DNA from: Meandrina meandrites
Lineage: Eukaryota; Cnidaria; Anthozoa; Scleractinia; Meandrinidae
Direction of reading: 5' to 3'
DNA: 64,000 nucleotides
NCBI GenBank assembly: GCA_963693305.1
Contig: OY855915.1
Coordinates: 3,772,618 to 3,836,617, forward strand
The position numbers were made by a program, and so were the translations under genes. Positions 24,880 through 36,747 of the stretch are shown here, piece after piece (the first letter of the stretch is position 1; the number at the start of each line of letters is the position of its first letter). The notes under the pieces are model-generated. The model searched no databases and was not told where the DNA came from. It saw only the letters and a program-made list of their open reading frames with translations.

Positions 24880-25500
24880 TATTGACGACGGCAACGCCGA
24901 GGACAACGCCCAGTGAAAAATGAATTTATATTTTACTCTGGAATCTCGCGATTATCCAGATGTATTCAGTGTATCTATTGGTTCAGGAAGTAGCTCCAGC
25001 TGAATATGTAAAGAGAGCGTTCAACCCCAAATAGAAATACGATCACGTCGTTCACGTTCTCCGGAATCTAATTATTTTATTTATTCAAATATTTATTTAT
25101 TTTGTTTTAGTTATTTATACATTTATTTATACATGGCAAAATCATCAGGTACATACTTTAAACTTTAATAAAAATTATACTAATAAAATTAATACTAATT
25201 AATACTAATAAGTATTAAGTAAGTACTAATAAACTAATCTATGCTAAATATTTATTAATAAATATTTATCTAGTAAATCCTAATGTAAACATTAACCCAA
25301 CCCTGTTTTCAATGAGTGTACCGTGTCTCATTTTGTAATTTACAATGTTGCGATTTCAGTAGAAATTTTGTACGCAGATTTGGTCATTTCACGTTGTTGT
25401 TTTGCAGAGAACGGCCAAGAAATGTACCAAGATTTAAAACGCACGCGCAATGCTATTGTTCTGCTCATTAAACCTTTCGTTTGGTGAAGTTTTCGTTATA
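24880..25500. mobile_element. Degraded sister copy of the 29035-29399 MITE, split by AT-rich insert
   Basis: The left part (GACGACGGCAACGCCGAGGA) and right part (TTGGTCATTTCACGTTGTTG ... GAAATGTACCAAGA) match the intron MITE at 29035-29399. About 300 bp of AT-rich sequence (25070-25370) interrupts it. Confidence 0.7.
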
Positions 25501-25739
25501 GTTTGTGTTTACAAGTAAATCGGGTCACTTATGTGTGTCCATGGCCGACACAAGATGCAGGCGTGTGGGTTGTCATGTTTCTTATCTCGAAGTTCTTAAC
25601 AAATGTTATATTGAGACGCCAGAACTGATTTAATTCGACTGTGATTATGTGCCATTCAAAATAGACGTGTTCAATACGGGCAGGAACTCTTATTAAAAAC
25701 CGTTACTGGTTTGCAAATTCGTATCGCGTGTTGGAGATT

Positions 25740-26060
25740 GAAAATATAATCAATATGGCCACAAAACCAGATATTGATAGAGATGACAATCACAGGCTGA
25801 ATCAAGTTGAAGGTTGTTTGAATTTTGGCGATTTTCGCTTGTTTTGTTGTTATTTTTGTAAAACAACGAGCAAAACCAGTTTATTTGAATCATTACTGAA
25901 GCTGAGTAAAAAATGCCCCAGTTGAAGCCATTAACAGTGGTTCTATCTGGGCACTTGAGACCGCACGAAACGTTTATCTGCAAACCTTTTAGTAATATTA
26001 TTTTACTCACAGATGAGGATTATTTAGCTCTTGAAAACTTTGATAAAACACTTCAACTGG
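25740..26060. repeat. Dispersed repeat family R1, partial copy
   Basis: Shares GATATTGATAGAGATGACAA, GGGCACTTGAGACCGCACG and GAAAACTTTGATAAAACACTT with copies at 31480-31939, 36750-37300 and 50220-51070. Confidence 0.6.
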
Positions 26061-26277
26061 AAAGGGTCAGCTTTTGAGTGCCGTCAAAGGGACTCATTAT
26101 ATATAGCAATATAAAGTAGAAATAAGTTCAAACCGGTTCATATTTAGTAGTGTGCTTTCACTAACACTTTAAGTAATTGTGAGGCTTGTATTACTGCAAA
26201 AGCGTGGATGGTAAGCTCAAATATCTCTTTCTTTTGTATTTTCAAAAACGTAAAACTCCAGCAAAATTGAACAGGTG

Positions 26278-26284
26278 TATAAAG
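26278..26284 (+). promoter_or_regulatory. Possible TATA box of the dermatopontin-like gene
   Basis: TATAAAG 52 bp upstream of the ATG. If used, the 5' UTR would be under 30 nt. Motif only. Confidence 0.3.
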
Positions 26285-26335
26285 CGTTATAAACCATCTG
26301 TTTCTCATGTGATATTTTTTCCTTAAAGAGTTATC

Positions 26336-29300
26336 ATGGCGGATATGAAGTTAGCGCTATTGGTTCTGCTGATCATGGTAGCGGTGACACCCATTACACC
26401 ACTGTGTGACTCATCACGGCCGAGTGTCGTCTCATGGCATAATACATGGCACCAGTCATTCTACGCCTATTGCAATTCAGGTGAGATGTTCATTTATATA
26501 AATATATATATATATATATATTCTGCTTGGAGTGAAGTTATCAGCCTTTGTCACGAATATTACAGTATTATGAAGCTTGGCCCTACACTGAGATGTGACT
26601 TTACATAAAAAGCTTTCTGATTTTGGTAGCATGAAGTGACTCGGAGTAATTCCACTCCCCGTGGATAGGATGCTAGTCCATCGCAGTTACCCTTCCCTCT
26701 GCCCCAAACATATCGTCAGGTTGCGCTTAACAATATTCCCCACCCTTTAATACCGCTGAGCGGAGAGAGGCATTGTAAGAGCAAATAATCGTGAACAAAA
26801 CCGCAACCAATCACCTCGGCCCGGCTTGTACCAGACCGCTCAAACCGGTGTCCAGCGTTCAAGCCCGTGGGGTTTTATTTGAGGATGGAGTCTACTGTCA
26901 GAGGGCGTGGCGGTTGTTTTTCGGTCCGGGTGCACAACACAAGTCATTTTCTATTTGGATAGCTTTGCTTTCAAAACCAGCTCTTGGAAAGTGACAACCT
27001 TTCGTGAAAACACGCTCAGAATAAACACGAAACAGCCCCCATTCAAGTGGTACCCACGCAAAAAATAATCACTGCGCCCTAGTTTAATTAAGATTGCAAA
27101 TGTTCTCAATGAGTTTATTGTTATATACTTTAAATTTTAGATCGGTTTTTGAGCCATTGGATCTCGTATTACCGACGATGCCAAAGAGATCGCCTCTATC
27201 ATTTGCGCTGCCGTACTGGACCTGCTCCATCCCCTTACATTCAGCACTGTAGTTGGACTGGCTACTTGAACGCTCCCACGCAATCCTATTTCAAAGGGTG
27301 TACCAACAATGGATACATTGCTGGAGTAATCAGCACTTTTGATTCTGCCACGAGCGACCGCAAGTACTGTGAGGGGAGGGGAAGGGCATATTCTTGGTTT
27401 TCACGTGACGTCATCAAAATTAAAAAATCCAGAATCCCTGAATTTTATCGATCACTGGTTATTAGATGTACTTAATATATATATATATTGTTGAAGGTTT
27501 TTAGCTCGATAGCGTCCACCGTCTTTAAGATAGAGCATTTTGAATTTTGCAGTTTAACGCCACACGACATCAACATGGCCGCCAGAAGGCTGTCACGTAT
27601 GTTTAAAAAATGCCTCTTCCTGTGATTTTTAACAATCTGGACAGCTGAAGTTTCGCGAGAAGTGTTTTTGTGAATGTTTACTTGTTCATGAGGGTGAACT
27701 GACAGCTTTTTATGGTAGAAGTGAATTCCAGATGTTTTCACTGATTTCCGGCCGCCATGTTGGTGCCCCTCTGCATGGGCACCAAGATGACGTTTCCATA
27801 CTGTGCTCTAGTACAAACCCGAGACTTCGACAAGCAGAACATCTGGTAATTTTCTACAACCTGTAATATTCTTGATTTTTTTTTTGGACTCAATAATTTT
27901 GGATTCACTTTTTTTGCGGCGTGACAGTGAAAACCAGCAACAAGTCCTGAGCCTCCAAACTTTGTTATTATAATGATGCGCGTCTCACCGTACCGAAGCT
28001 GGTACGCGATTGGCTCTTTAAATGAGCCAATCACAGCCTTATTCTTATTGTCATTCAAATTTGCGCCTTGGACGTCTTTCATTTTCATTTGTGATCAGAT
28101 CAGAAGGAAATCATCAGAAAACTGTCAAAAGATGTCAAAAACTCAATCAAAAACACTTTCGAGTCGCAACGGTTCAGCGTGTATAACTACATGTTATTTT
28201 GTAATTAAATCCCAGCTTACAACGGCTTTTCTATTTAATACATAGTATTGACCAAATCATACACGGACGTTTGCTCACTCTTAGGTCATTTGTAAACTTT
28301 TAGGTGTTTTGGTACAACAAAATTTGCAGTATGAATATACTTTAGTGTTAACTTGTAGCTACTATATAGTTGACACATGAATTAATTTTGCGTTTTACAG
28401 GCTTCGTCTTCGTTGTTGCCGGATCTGGGGTTACAAACCGGGACAAGGTTATAAACAGTACGTCAAGACACATTGCCTGGCCACGGGATATCAAAACTAC
28501 TTCGGCCAGACTGTTTTGAACTATCAAGTTCCCCTGGGCTACACCTTAACCGGAGTGGGAAGCTATTACTCGTCATTGTAAGTGTAAAAAAAACATGATC
28601 CACTTACCAAAAATGAAAAACCGAAAACAAGTGTCGAGAAGCGAACAATACTGCTTTATAGCTTTCATTTGAATGCATGGTCACATATTAGGGTTCCATC
28701 CACAGACTTAAAAGTTAGAACCATATTGAATAGCATAATAAACAGTACAGTATTCAGGAGTATTTTATTCAGGAGTTTTTGATTTAGGAGGCAGCGTGGC
28801 CTAGTGGTTAGGGCGCTGGACTTGTAATCCAGAGGTCCAGGGTTCAAACCCTCCTCTCTGCCACTAGATGGATTTGTCTTCGGTTGTCCCGAATTCAACT
28901 CCTCCACACTTAATATATATCCAACTGGTCAACCTCCTGCCAGTTGGGATTTTTAACAAGTTTCTGTTTGATTTATAATATTTGTTTCACTATTTACGGT
29001 GTCCTCAATTAGTACAGCCGTGCTAAATACATTAGGGAGTTTAAGAAACCACGACGGCGACGCCGAGGACAACGTCGATTAAAAAATGAATTATATTTTA
29101 GCTACGAATATCGCGATACTCGAAAGTCATTTAGTTTGTTTCTCTCTGTCAAAACTATCTCAAAACTAAATCTGGAACACAGCGATAAATTCGAAATAGA
29201 AATTTAAAAAGTTAGCTGTCGTGGTTCACGTTCTCCAGGCAACGCAGAATTTGGTCATTTCACGTTGTTATTTTGCAGAGGACGGCAAAGAAATGTACCA

Positions 29301-29788
29301 AGAATCAAAACGCACGTGCACAGCCATTGTTCTACTAATTAAACCTTTTGTTTAGCGACGTTCCCGTTGCCGTTGCCGTTGTGGTTTTCTTAAACTCCCT
29401 ATTGTTTTTTTTACCGCATGAAAGTACTGCTCAATGGCTTTCATTTGAATGGTCACATATTAGGATTTCCTCCTACTGACTTAAAAGTTAGAACCACCTT
29501 GTACAGAATAATAAACAGTACCACATGAAAGTACTGCTCAATAGCTTTCATTTGAATGGTCACACACTAGGGTGTCATCCACAGACTTAAAAGTTAGAAC
29601 CACCTTGTACGGCAAAATATACAGTACCAAATAAAAGTGATGCTCAGTTAACTTTAGCCAAATGCTAATTATGGCGTTATGTCAAATGTGAGAGATATAT
29701 CTTACTGGTATATCGATCTAACTGGTATTTCTCCCGCAGCTTAAGAGACCGTCGTTGGCGATTCCAGATCTGCAAAATGAGCAACTAA
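26336..29788 (+). CDS. Dermatopontin-family secreted protein, complete, four exons
   Basis: Coding exons 26336-26480, 27141-27363, 28401-28577 and 29740-29788 join in phases 1, 2 and 2 to give 594 nt (197 aa; vertebrate dermatopontin about 201). Residues 1-23 form a hydrophobic signal peptide (MADMKLALLVLLIMVAV...). The mature chain has 10 cysteines, as expected for five disulfides. Three copies of the family signature DR-x-x-x-[LF]-x-C are visible: DRLYHLRC, DRKLRLRCC (created across the exon 2/3 junction) and DRRWRFQIC near the C-terminus. Family members are extracellular-matrix or lectin-like proteins; in invertebrates some act in adhesion or biomineral matrix. The exon 2 donor (CAA/GTACTG) is weak, but only this phase yields the motif. 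The introns carry a SINE, a dispersed repeat, a MITE and minisatellite units. Symbol withheld because invertebrate genomes usually hold several paralogues. Confidence 0.92.
26640..26790 (-). repeat. Degraded SINE fragment in intron 1 of the dermatopontin-like gene
   Basis: Shares CCGTGGATAGGATGCTAGTCCATCGCAG-type and GAGAGAGGCATTGTAAGAG sequence with the SINE at 6118-6313; the pol III head is lost. Confidence 0.55.
27375..27960. repeat. Dispersed ~550-bp repeat (R2) in intron 2
   Basis: A second copy lies at 49225-49760 in the same orientation. Shared blocks: TTGTTGAAGGTTTTTAGCTCGATAGC, ACGCCACACGACAT, GCGAGAAGTGTTTTTGTGAATGTTTACTTG, TTGCGGCGTGACAGTGAAAA (each copy with differences). No coding potential. 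Confidence 0.85.
28649..28750. repeat. Isolated unit of the 106-bp minisatellite
   Basis: Matches the tandem units at 29412-29636 (TAGCTTTCATTTGAATG, AGACTTAAAAGTTAGAACCA, AATAAACAGTAC). Confidence 0.8.
28790..28985 (+). repeat. tRNA-Thr-like SINE
   Basis: The head 28790-28863 folds as a tRNA: acceptor GGCAGCG/CTCTGCC (6 of 7 pairs), D arm GCCT/GGGC, anticodon stem CTGGA/TCCAG with loop CTTGTAA (anticodon TGT, Thr). The T arm is faulty and carries an extra base, so it is not a functional tRNA. A non-tRNA body with a CCAACTGG...CCAGTTGG palindrome follows. In intron 3 of the dermatopontin-like gene. Confidence 0.75.
29035..29399. mobile_element. 365-bp MITE with TA target duplication
   Basis: Termini GGGAGTTTAAGAAACCACGA and inverse GTGGTTTTCTTAAACTCCC; TA at 29033-29034 and 29400-29401. 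GC-rich subterminal GACGGCGACGCCG repeats. In intron 3 of the dermatopontin-like gene; degraded copy at 24880-25500. Confidence 0.9.
29412..29636. repeat. 106-bp minisatellite, two units
   Basis: Two adjacent units with the landmarks AAGTACTGCTCAATGGCTTT and AAGTTAGAACCACCTTGTAC; a third unit lies at 28649-28750, split off by the SINE and the MITE. Confidence 0.85.
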
Positions 29789-31390
29789 AGAACGAAGTCA
29801 CAAGTGCAAGGCCTTAAAGTGTAGAATCATAGGCGGTAAAATTAATTTGTTTTATTGCACAAAGTCGTGAGCCCAGTGAGACCAGTTTTTGTTGTTTTTT
29901 TTTTCATCGGTTGAAAATGGTTGCGAATCGTGGCGTGAAATATTCCGACTGATCAATTAAAATCAAGGGATATCGATTTTTTAAGAAATGTGATGCGCAC
30001 TACGGGAACTTTACGCCCTTTACAGTAAATTCAAGAGTAGAACAGTTTGTCTAGAATCTTATATTTGAATATTTCAGATCTACGGAAAAGGTTTTATACG
30101 GTATTTCCATACAAATACTATGTTGCTCTGTTTTAAAATGGCTGATTCACAAAAATGCCTCGTTCTGGTCTTTCTGTAGTTTCATGGCTGGTGTAAAAAG
30201 CAAAAAACCGTCACATATTAGGAATAAAGTAAACCCAAGACAAGCTCAAATCGTAACACTTGACTGAACATAAAAGTTAACAGACAAGCGCGAAAGTGTT
30301 TTGCCTTCTCGTAAAGTCGTTCTGAAGAAATGCTATCAAGAAGATAACTGACTAAACAAGAACTGAGTAATATACTAAAGCAGTATCAGAGGAAGATTTT
30401 TTCTGCTAAACAGCGTATCCAATATTATGATGTTTTGTGTTTTCCGCTGTTTGCCCTCGCGCAAAACGCGGATAAACATTGTTTCTACGACTTTTCAGGA
30501 AGTTAAGCACCTAGACTTATGGTCGTTAATTTTACATAATGTACGTTTGTCAAGTTAGTTTGTTTAGGAATGAGCGTCTCAATTAATAAAAAAGCCTTGC
30601 TAACACGTTCAATGTTATTGTGAATCAATTGTATGTTGTTGTTGTTTCTGGGCTTTTTTATGCTTACAAAACTTGTTGAAATGGTCGGTTTTTCGCATTC
30701 CTAGCGTGTAGTAATAACTACTGTTTATTTAATTATTTGCGGTGGAACAATAACAAAGGTCATGAAATGTAAAAACAAGAAAAAACGCTCTCTTCTCTTC
30801 CCTTCCTCCCCCACTTGCCTTTCGCCCCATCGGTAATTCGTCTTAATTTTGTCTTCAAAGCTTTAATTTTGAGAGTCTAACATACGTATTAACTATAAAA
30901 AAAATTCAAAATTGAAGTTTGAAAGAGAAAACTGGATCGCCTGATGTATATTTTTCAAGATTCAATCAACTTAACCTATTCTATTTCACATAAAAGAGCG
31001 AAATGTGTATCCGCGTCTCTAGTTGGTTTCTCGTTAGTAACGTCTTGTTTCTACACGCGCGCGCGCGGCTTGCGATTGGCACTCGCGTGTGGATGCTAGG
31101 GCGGGGACTAAGCCCTTCCCTCAATCTTTCCTCATGGTTGGTCTCAGTCGAAAGTAAAAGCGCTGAATGGGGTGCGGCAACTGTTAAACGGTGGACCCAA
31201 AAGAAAACGTTTTCTCAAGCACGTTTCATGAAAATATTCTGAGTTGTATTGCAACAGGTCACTTGCCCTTGTCGAAATTATATTGAAAAAAATCAACTTA
31301 TTTTTGTGATTGTGATAACATAGTTGAACAATACGGACAATCTGTTATCAAATCTAAGAATCAATGGCAAGAAGCCCGATACCAGGTTCA
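29789..31390. other. 3' UTR and intergenic DNA after the dermatopontin-like gene
   Basis: Possible poly(A) signals AATAAA near 30222 and 30587. No gene seen; the frame at 31003-31242 has no recognisable features. Confidence 0.4.
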
Positions 31391-31392
31391 AT

Positions 31393-31477
31393 TGTCAACA
31401 ACAACAACAACAACAACTTTATTTACCCTAAAAAATTTTACAAAAAGAGAATATATATAGTATAAATAAATAGATAA
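31393..31477 (-). repeat. (GTT)n retroposon 3' tail
   Basis: The plus strand reads CAA units then CTTTATTTACC; on minus this is AATAAAG followed by GTT repeats, a non-LTR retroposon-like end. It continues into the R1 repeat. Confidence 0.6.
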
Positions 31478-31939
31478 TTAAGGGTCTGGCTGCCTGAAAT
31501 AACTGTAGGGTTAAAAAGGGCAGGCAGCCAGTGTTACAATTATGTAATATAAATTAAGGTCGGTAAAGCACACAACAACACAGAACATTACAGAACATTA
31601 CAGTGAGCAAAACATATATTGCGCGGGAAATAAAAAAAACTAAAACAAATCGACATCATCACACATATAGAAATTGATACCGATGACAATCACAGTCTGA
31701 AAGGAAAGCGTGTATCTATTTATTTACAAGCTTGTTTTGTTTTATTTTTTCTGAAAAACTTCGCAGGATAATTTTTTTTCAAAGAAAGACGGTTGAGATT
31801 GCAATCGAAATTGTCGCGAGAAGCAAACATGCCATTATATTTGATGCCTTCGCGAACATTCCATCTTAGCACTTGAGACCGCACGTGACGTCTTAAAATA
31901 AACTTTTTAATATTACATTTACTTGCAAACGAGCATTAA
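31478..31939. repeat. Left 462-bp direct repeat flanking the TTAA foldback element
   Basis: Runs from TTAA (31478-31481) to TTAA (31936-31939) and is about 98% identical by eye to 36748-37210. It is part of an R1 repeat copy. Differences are scattered single bases. Confidence 0.9.
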
Positions 31940-33189
31940 GAGGGCGTCTCCCTAATTTTCGACCGGTCGGTTCCGGATCGAAAAATCAAATCGCCTGATT
32001 TTTTGTGAGGTGAAAGGCCTTCATGCCAAAGTAACAAAACCACAATCTTTTTGGTTCTTGGCTTAAGGTTTTTTCCGCTAGAGCTAAAAATAATTTTGAC
32101 CGAATTTTGCTCGCGCGCGACCGAAAATCAAGACGATTGTTTACCTTTTTTAAGCGATCGGTGCAAAGCAAGGACAAACTGTACCGCCATAATTTTTACA
32201 TAGCAAGAAAGATCTACTTCTATTTTATGAGCTGTAGGAGTTTCAAGTAATTTGAAGTTAATCTATTGGCATTCTATGATATTACTCACCCCTACGTTAG
32301 GAGGCTCGAGGGACAACCCGAAAACTGATCATTTTGTGGACCTCTTTTCTCAGCTGGCGGATAAAATCAAAACATGGCAGTTACATCGATGTAAAGTCTT
32401 AACCTTCTCCTACACGAATATGTAAAAAAATATTGTCTATGACGCCTTTCCTGTAAATGTCGAGGGGATAATTAATTTTTTCCTATTTTTGAGAAATTAT
32501 CAAAAACAACACCAAATCGCTAATTGTTTAAAATTTGAATACCTTGGACCAATACCGGTCTTACATCAAAAAAACTAAAGAAAAGTAAACTAAAACATTA
32601 GGGAATAGAAATAAAAAGCCATATTCAATAGTGTTTTCAATTTTTAGTTCGCCGTTTCATTTTATTGGGAGGAGAGTGATCATCGGCTAATTTTAATATT
32701 CACCGAACAGTGAAATTCGATCCAAACCAGAACTGTCAAATTTCATATCGCACTGGCCATCTTAATTTCATTGAATCTCGTTTCAAATCACATTTGTACA
32801 CAAAACAAATATCCTGAAAATGCTGTTTTGTTGTTGTGTTTAAGTTTAAGCCAAATCTGAGCTTTGAATACGCACTTAGAATACAAACGGAGTTCACTCA
32901 TGATTTACTCGACCACTGTCAACACTGAATCGAAATTCATTTCCTCTGATTGTTGGACTATAAATTGACTTAGTTTACCTGAGTTCCAAAAGGCTTTTCC
33001 CCTTTTTCTTTTGACTTTTTCTGTTGGTGATGCATTTAAATGACCGGTGCAATTTGGAGCTTTGATTCAATGAACGAACTACCAGTCCGGTTCTGGCCCT
33101 ATCTGTCACGCAACACTCAGCGGTGAAATTGCCCAGGGATAGGAAGTACTCATAATTTTCTTGCACATGAGGTCCAATTCCCTTAATAT

Positions 33190-33420
33190 ACTTAAAGCGG
33201 GGGTACACCAGGTGCTCTTACGTTGGGGTCAGCTTCTTCTATCTTCTATTTCTTCTTTGGACCTCTTAAAATGTCACTTAAATTCACGTTTACCCTTTCG
33301 GTGGCTGTGTTCGAGATATTTTTGAAAGGTCCTTTGAAATACCTAAATTTTATCCTTTTGTCTACTTCAACTCATAAAAAAACCTTACCTTTTCATAAAG
33401 CTGCAGCCTGAAAAAGGTAT
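33190..33420 (+). repeat. Fragment of the GGCGGTGGTACACC TTAA-MITE family in the foldback core
   Basis: Shares AGCGGGGGTACACC, GCTCTTACGTTGGGGTCA and CTTTGGACCTCTTAAAATGTCACTTAAAT-type blocks with 47690-48094 and 58458-58809. Confidence 0.6.
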
Positions 33421-34239
33421 CCCTTCTGGGAGAGAACTTCTCATTTTTGTCCGAACGTTTTCGATGATTTAAGCCTAAAATGTTCTTAAACAGGAGCAGA
33501 CCCAGGATTTTTCTAAGGAGGGGTGTTTGCAGAATGCCAGTTGTATTAGAAAGCCTCCCCGCACCGCCTGCACCCTCCCCTAGATCCGCCCCTGTGAAAA
33601 TAGTTTTATTTAAACTGATATGTACATGTTCACGTCACGTTCATGGGTGAATACAATGTTTGTTCTAGGTCTTATTTGATTAAAGATTCACGACTTGATT
33701 CTTCATTTAGTATATACACACATATTTGTCACTTACAACGAACAGGAAAGTATAAAATTTGTTCGTAGCCAAATTTCAGATTTGGGTACGTTCTAAGGAT
33801 GTTTTTAATTTTTGTCCTTTTTCAGCCTCGACGTTCTTATAAAAACGATTCTTATAAAATAGAGCGTACTTTACTATAGTGACTATAGGGAGATCCCCTC
33901 CTACAGTAAATATATCTTATAAGTCTGGGCCTAGTTTTTCAAACAGTGGATAATCCTATCCACTGGATAAGTACTGATGAAACAAATTAAATAAACAAGT
34001 AAGTATCCTTGGTCACTCCTGCAAATAGGAATGGAATCGCGTATCTATATCTCACCGACAGCATTTGTATTTATACAGATATTGGGTTATTTTTGAAAGT
34101 TCCTATTTGGTGGGACTTGTTTTAAAACAAAGCGATATTTAACAGCTGTTGCTTTATCCCGGGTGATCCTGCCTGATTTAAAGTTGCAGCTAATTGGTAG
34201 CATTGGCGGCTCCCATGGAGGGGATAGTGAGCGAGGCGA

Positions 34240-34429
34240 TTAGCCTGCGCAGCTGGTGGAATTAGTGGGCACAAGTGAATTTTTCTCGTGCGGGTGAAGA
34301 GCGGCCGAGCCGCGAGTGATCTCAACTTGACTCCTCACCAAGCCCCTCGCTGCTTGGCGGCCAAGACCAAAGCATGCGGCCGCTAAAAAAAGCACTCGCT
34401 CGCGAAATCCCGCCAGCTACGCAGGCTGG
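34240..34429. mobile_element. 190-bp MITE with GCCTGCG termini
   Basis: Ends TTAGCCTGCGCAGCTGG and inverse CCAGCTACGCAGGCTGG. Direct repeat GAGGCGA (34233-34239, 34430-34436), possibly 9 bp as GAGGCGATT. Nested in the foldback core. Confidence 0.75.
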
Positions 34430-34629
34430 GAGGCGATTTAATCTTTCAGTAAGGTAACTTTTAAGTTTTTGGCCACCAGCTTGTACGCAAATAAGTAGAT
34501 GAAATAACCGGTTTTTTGATGATTGAAGGACCAAGGCAGTGCTATTTTATGGCAGCATTAGCGGTTATTTTTTCAATACCACCACCTTAATTGTGGGGAT
34601 CAGCCGTAATTGACAGGGATTAAGAGGGT

Positions 34630-34652
34630 GGGGGGGGGGGGGGGGGGGGGGG
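34630..34652. repeat. Poly-G tract (23 G)
   Basis: Uninterrupted G run in the foldback core. Confidence 0.9.
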
Positions 34653-36747
34653 ACCAGAAAAAAGTCTGAGAATTTCATGTGGCGGTGGGATCCCGTAAAT
34701 AACTTGAACCGTGCCAATTGATCCCCTCCTTTTATGTTATTATTATGTTTTGGCTTCTGCGTGCTCTTATCCAGGCACGATCTCATCACATAAATAATCG
34801 TTGTGCAATGGCTTGAAATTGTTTAAGTTCTGTATTTCAAATGTTAAAGTTCCATGTGTCAAATTCTTTAAAGAGGCATTTTAATAAGAGCCAATGGAAA
34901 CGTTTGTTCAACGCGGCCGAACGGTGCGATATTATTGAAAACAACAACAACAGCAACAATCACGATTGTTGATCTTTCTCCATGCGAAATAGAAACTTCC
35001 TCTTCAGGTTCAATTCATTAGAGATGTTGTCAACTTATTTGAGGCTCTCTGCAGTTCTTCGTAGAGCACCATTACTCGCTCTTGAGCTTTCTGAAAATAT
35101 TTCAGCTCATCACTTGCGAACAGTTTTTTGGTATGGTGTTCTCTACATCATGATATAGAACCTTTCGATTGCTGTCGGTGAATGATAACAAATCGACTGC
35201 GCAATTCAAGGCGTCCTTGACAGTTTACTGCCATCCTCACTTGCAATGAACTTGATATTTTGTGGCGGCTTGGAAAGGAGGGGGCGGGGATCATAAAAGC
35301 TTCCAATGAGGGGGGATCATTCAAATGCTATATACTTTATGGGGAGATCAGGTGAATGCTACGGTGCACACTACATCCAAATTTCCGCAGTACTTTCATA
35401 GCTCTGACTACACCAAATAATTACAAATAAAACAAGCAAAAATTAGTGTTTTTCTGTCCTGTGCACTTCTACAATATTTTCTAGACAGCTTTGTTCTAGG
35501 GATTCGAGGCAACATTTTAAACGATGATGAAAACTGATATTCTCAATGAGCTTCAATTGCAAGAGTGGTCTTGTTTCACCCCTTAGCGTTGCGTGACAGA
35601 TAAGGCCAGAACCGGACTGGCAGCTCGTTGATTGAATCAAAGCTCCTAATTGCACCGGTCATTTAAATGCATCCCCAACAGAAAAAGTCAAAAGAAAAAG
35701 GGGAAAAGCCTTTTGGAACCCAGGTCAACTAAGTCAAGTATAGTCCAACAATCAGAGAAAATGAATTTTGATTCAGTGTTGACCGTGGTCGAGTAAATCG
35801 TGAGTGAACTCCGTTTGTATTCTAAGTGCGTATTCAAAGCTCAGATTTGGCTTAAACTTAAACACAATAACAAAATAGCATTTTCAGGGTATTCGTTTTG
35901 TGTACAAATGTGATTTGAAACGAGATTCAATGAAATTAAGACGGCCAGTGCGATATGAAATTTGACAGTTCTGGTTTGGATCGAATTTCACTGTTCGGTG
36001 AATATTTAATGAGCCGATGATCACTCTCCTCCCAATAAAATGAAACGGCGAACTAAAAATTGAAAACACTATTGAATATGGCTTTTTATTTCTATTCCCT
36101 AATGTTTTAGTTTACTTTTCTTTAGTTTTTTTGATGTAAGACCGGTATTGGTCCAAGGTATTCAAATTTTAAACAATTAGCGATTTGGTGTTGTTTTTGA
36201 TAATTTCTCAAAAATAGGAAAAATTATCCCCTCGACATTTACAGGAAAGGCGTCATAGACAATATTTTTTTACATATTCGTGTAGGAGAAGGTTAAGACT
36301 TTACATTGATGTAACTGCCATGTTTTGATTTTATCCGCCAGCTGAGAAAAGAGGTCCACAAAATGATCAGTTTTCGGGTTGTCCCTCGAGCCTCCTAACG
36401 TAGGGGTGAGTAATATCATAGAATGCCAATAGATTAACTTCAAATTGCTTGAAACTCCTACAGCTCATAAAATAGAAGTAGATCTTTCTTGCTATGTAAA
36501 AATTATGGCGGTACAGTTTGTCTTTGCTTTGCACCGATCGCGTAAAAAAGGTAAACAATCGTTTTGATTTTCGGTCGCGTGCGAGCAAAATTCGGTCAAA
36601 ATTATTTTTAGCTCTAGCGGAAAAAACCTTAAGCCAAGAACCAAAAAGATTGTGGTTTTGTTACTTTGGCATGAAGGCCTTTCACCTCACAAAAAATCAG
36701 GCGATTTGATTTTTCGATCCGGAACCGAAAATTAGAGAGACTCCCTC

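Larger units (their letters stand above)
31940..36747. mobile_element. 4.8-kb foldback element with ~1.18-kb inverted arms, TTAA-flanked
   Basis: The left arm (31940 to about 33130) and right arm (about 35573 to 36747) are long inverted copies. The ends are GAGGGCGTCTCCCTAATTTTCG and the inverse CGAAAATTAGAGAGACTCCCTC, directly abutted by TTAA on both sides. TTAA is the piggyBac-type target. Short frames in the arms (31986-32177 minus, 36518-36709 plus) are mirror copies of one another. The 2.4-kb core (33131-35572) has no intact transposase; it holds a 190-bp MITE, a poly-G run and other fragments. Non-autonomous by inspection. Confidence 0.88.

Noticed and set aside
28790..28863. Functional tRNA-Thr(TGT)
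   Set aside because: T arm is mispaired with an extra base and a SINE body follows; called SINE head.
35040..35150. Minus-strand DELKYFQKAQERVMVLYEEL-like frame
   Set aside because: Looks coding-like, but is short, flanked by stops and unmatched; possible decayed fragment in the foldback core, not enough to call.
31986..36709. Pair of identical 63-codon frames
   Set aside because: Mirror copies in the arms of the foldback element, not independent genes.
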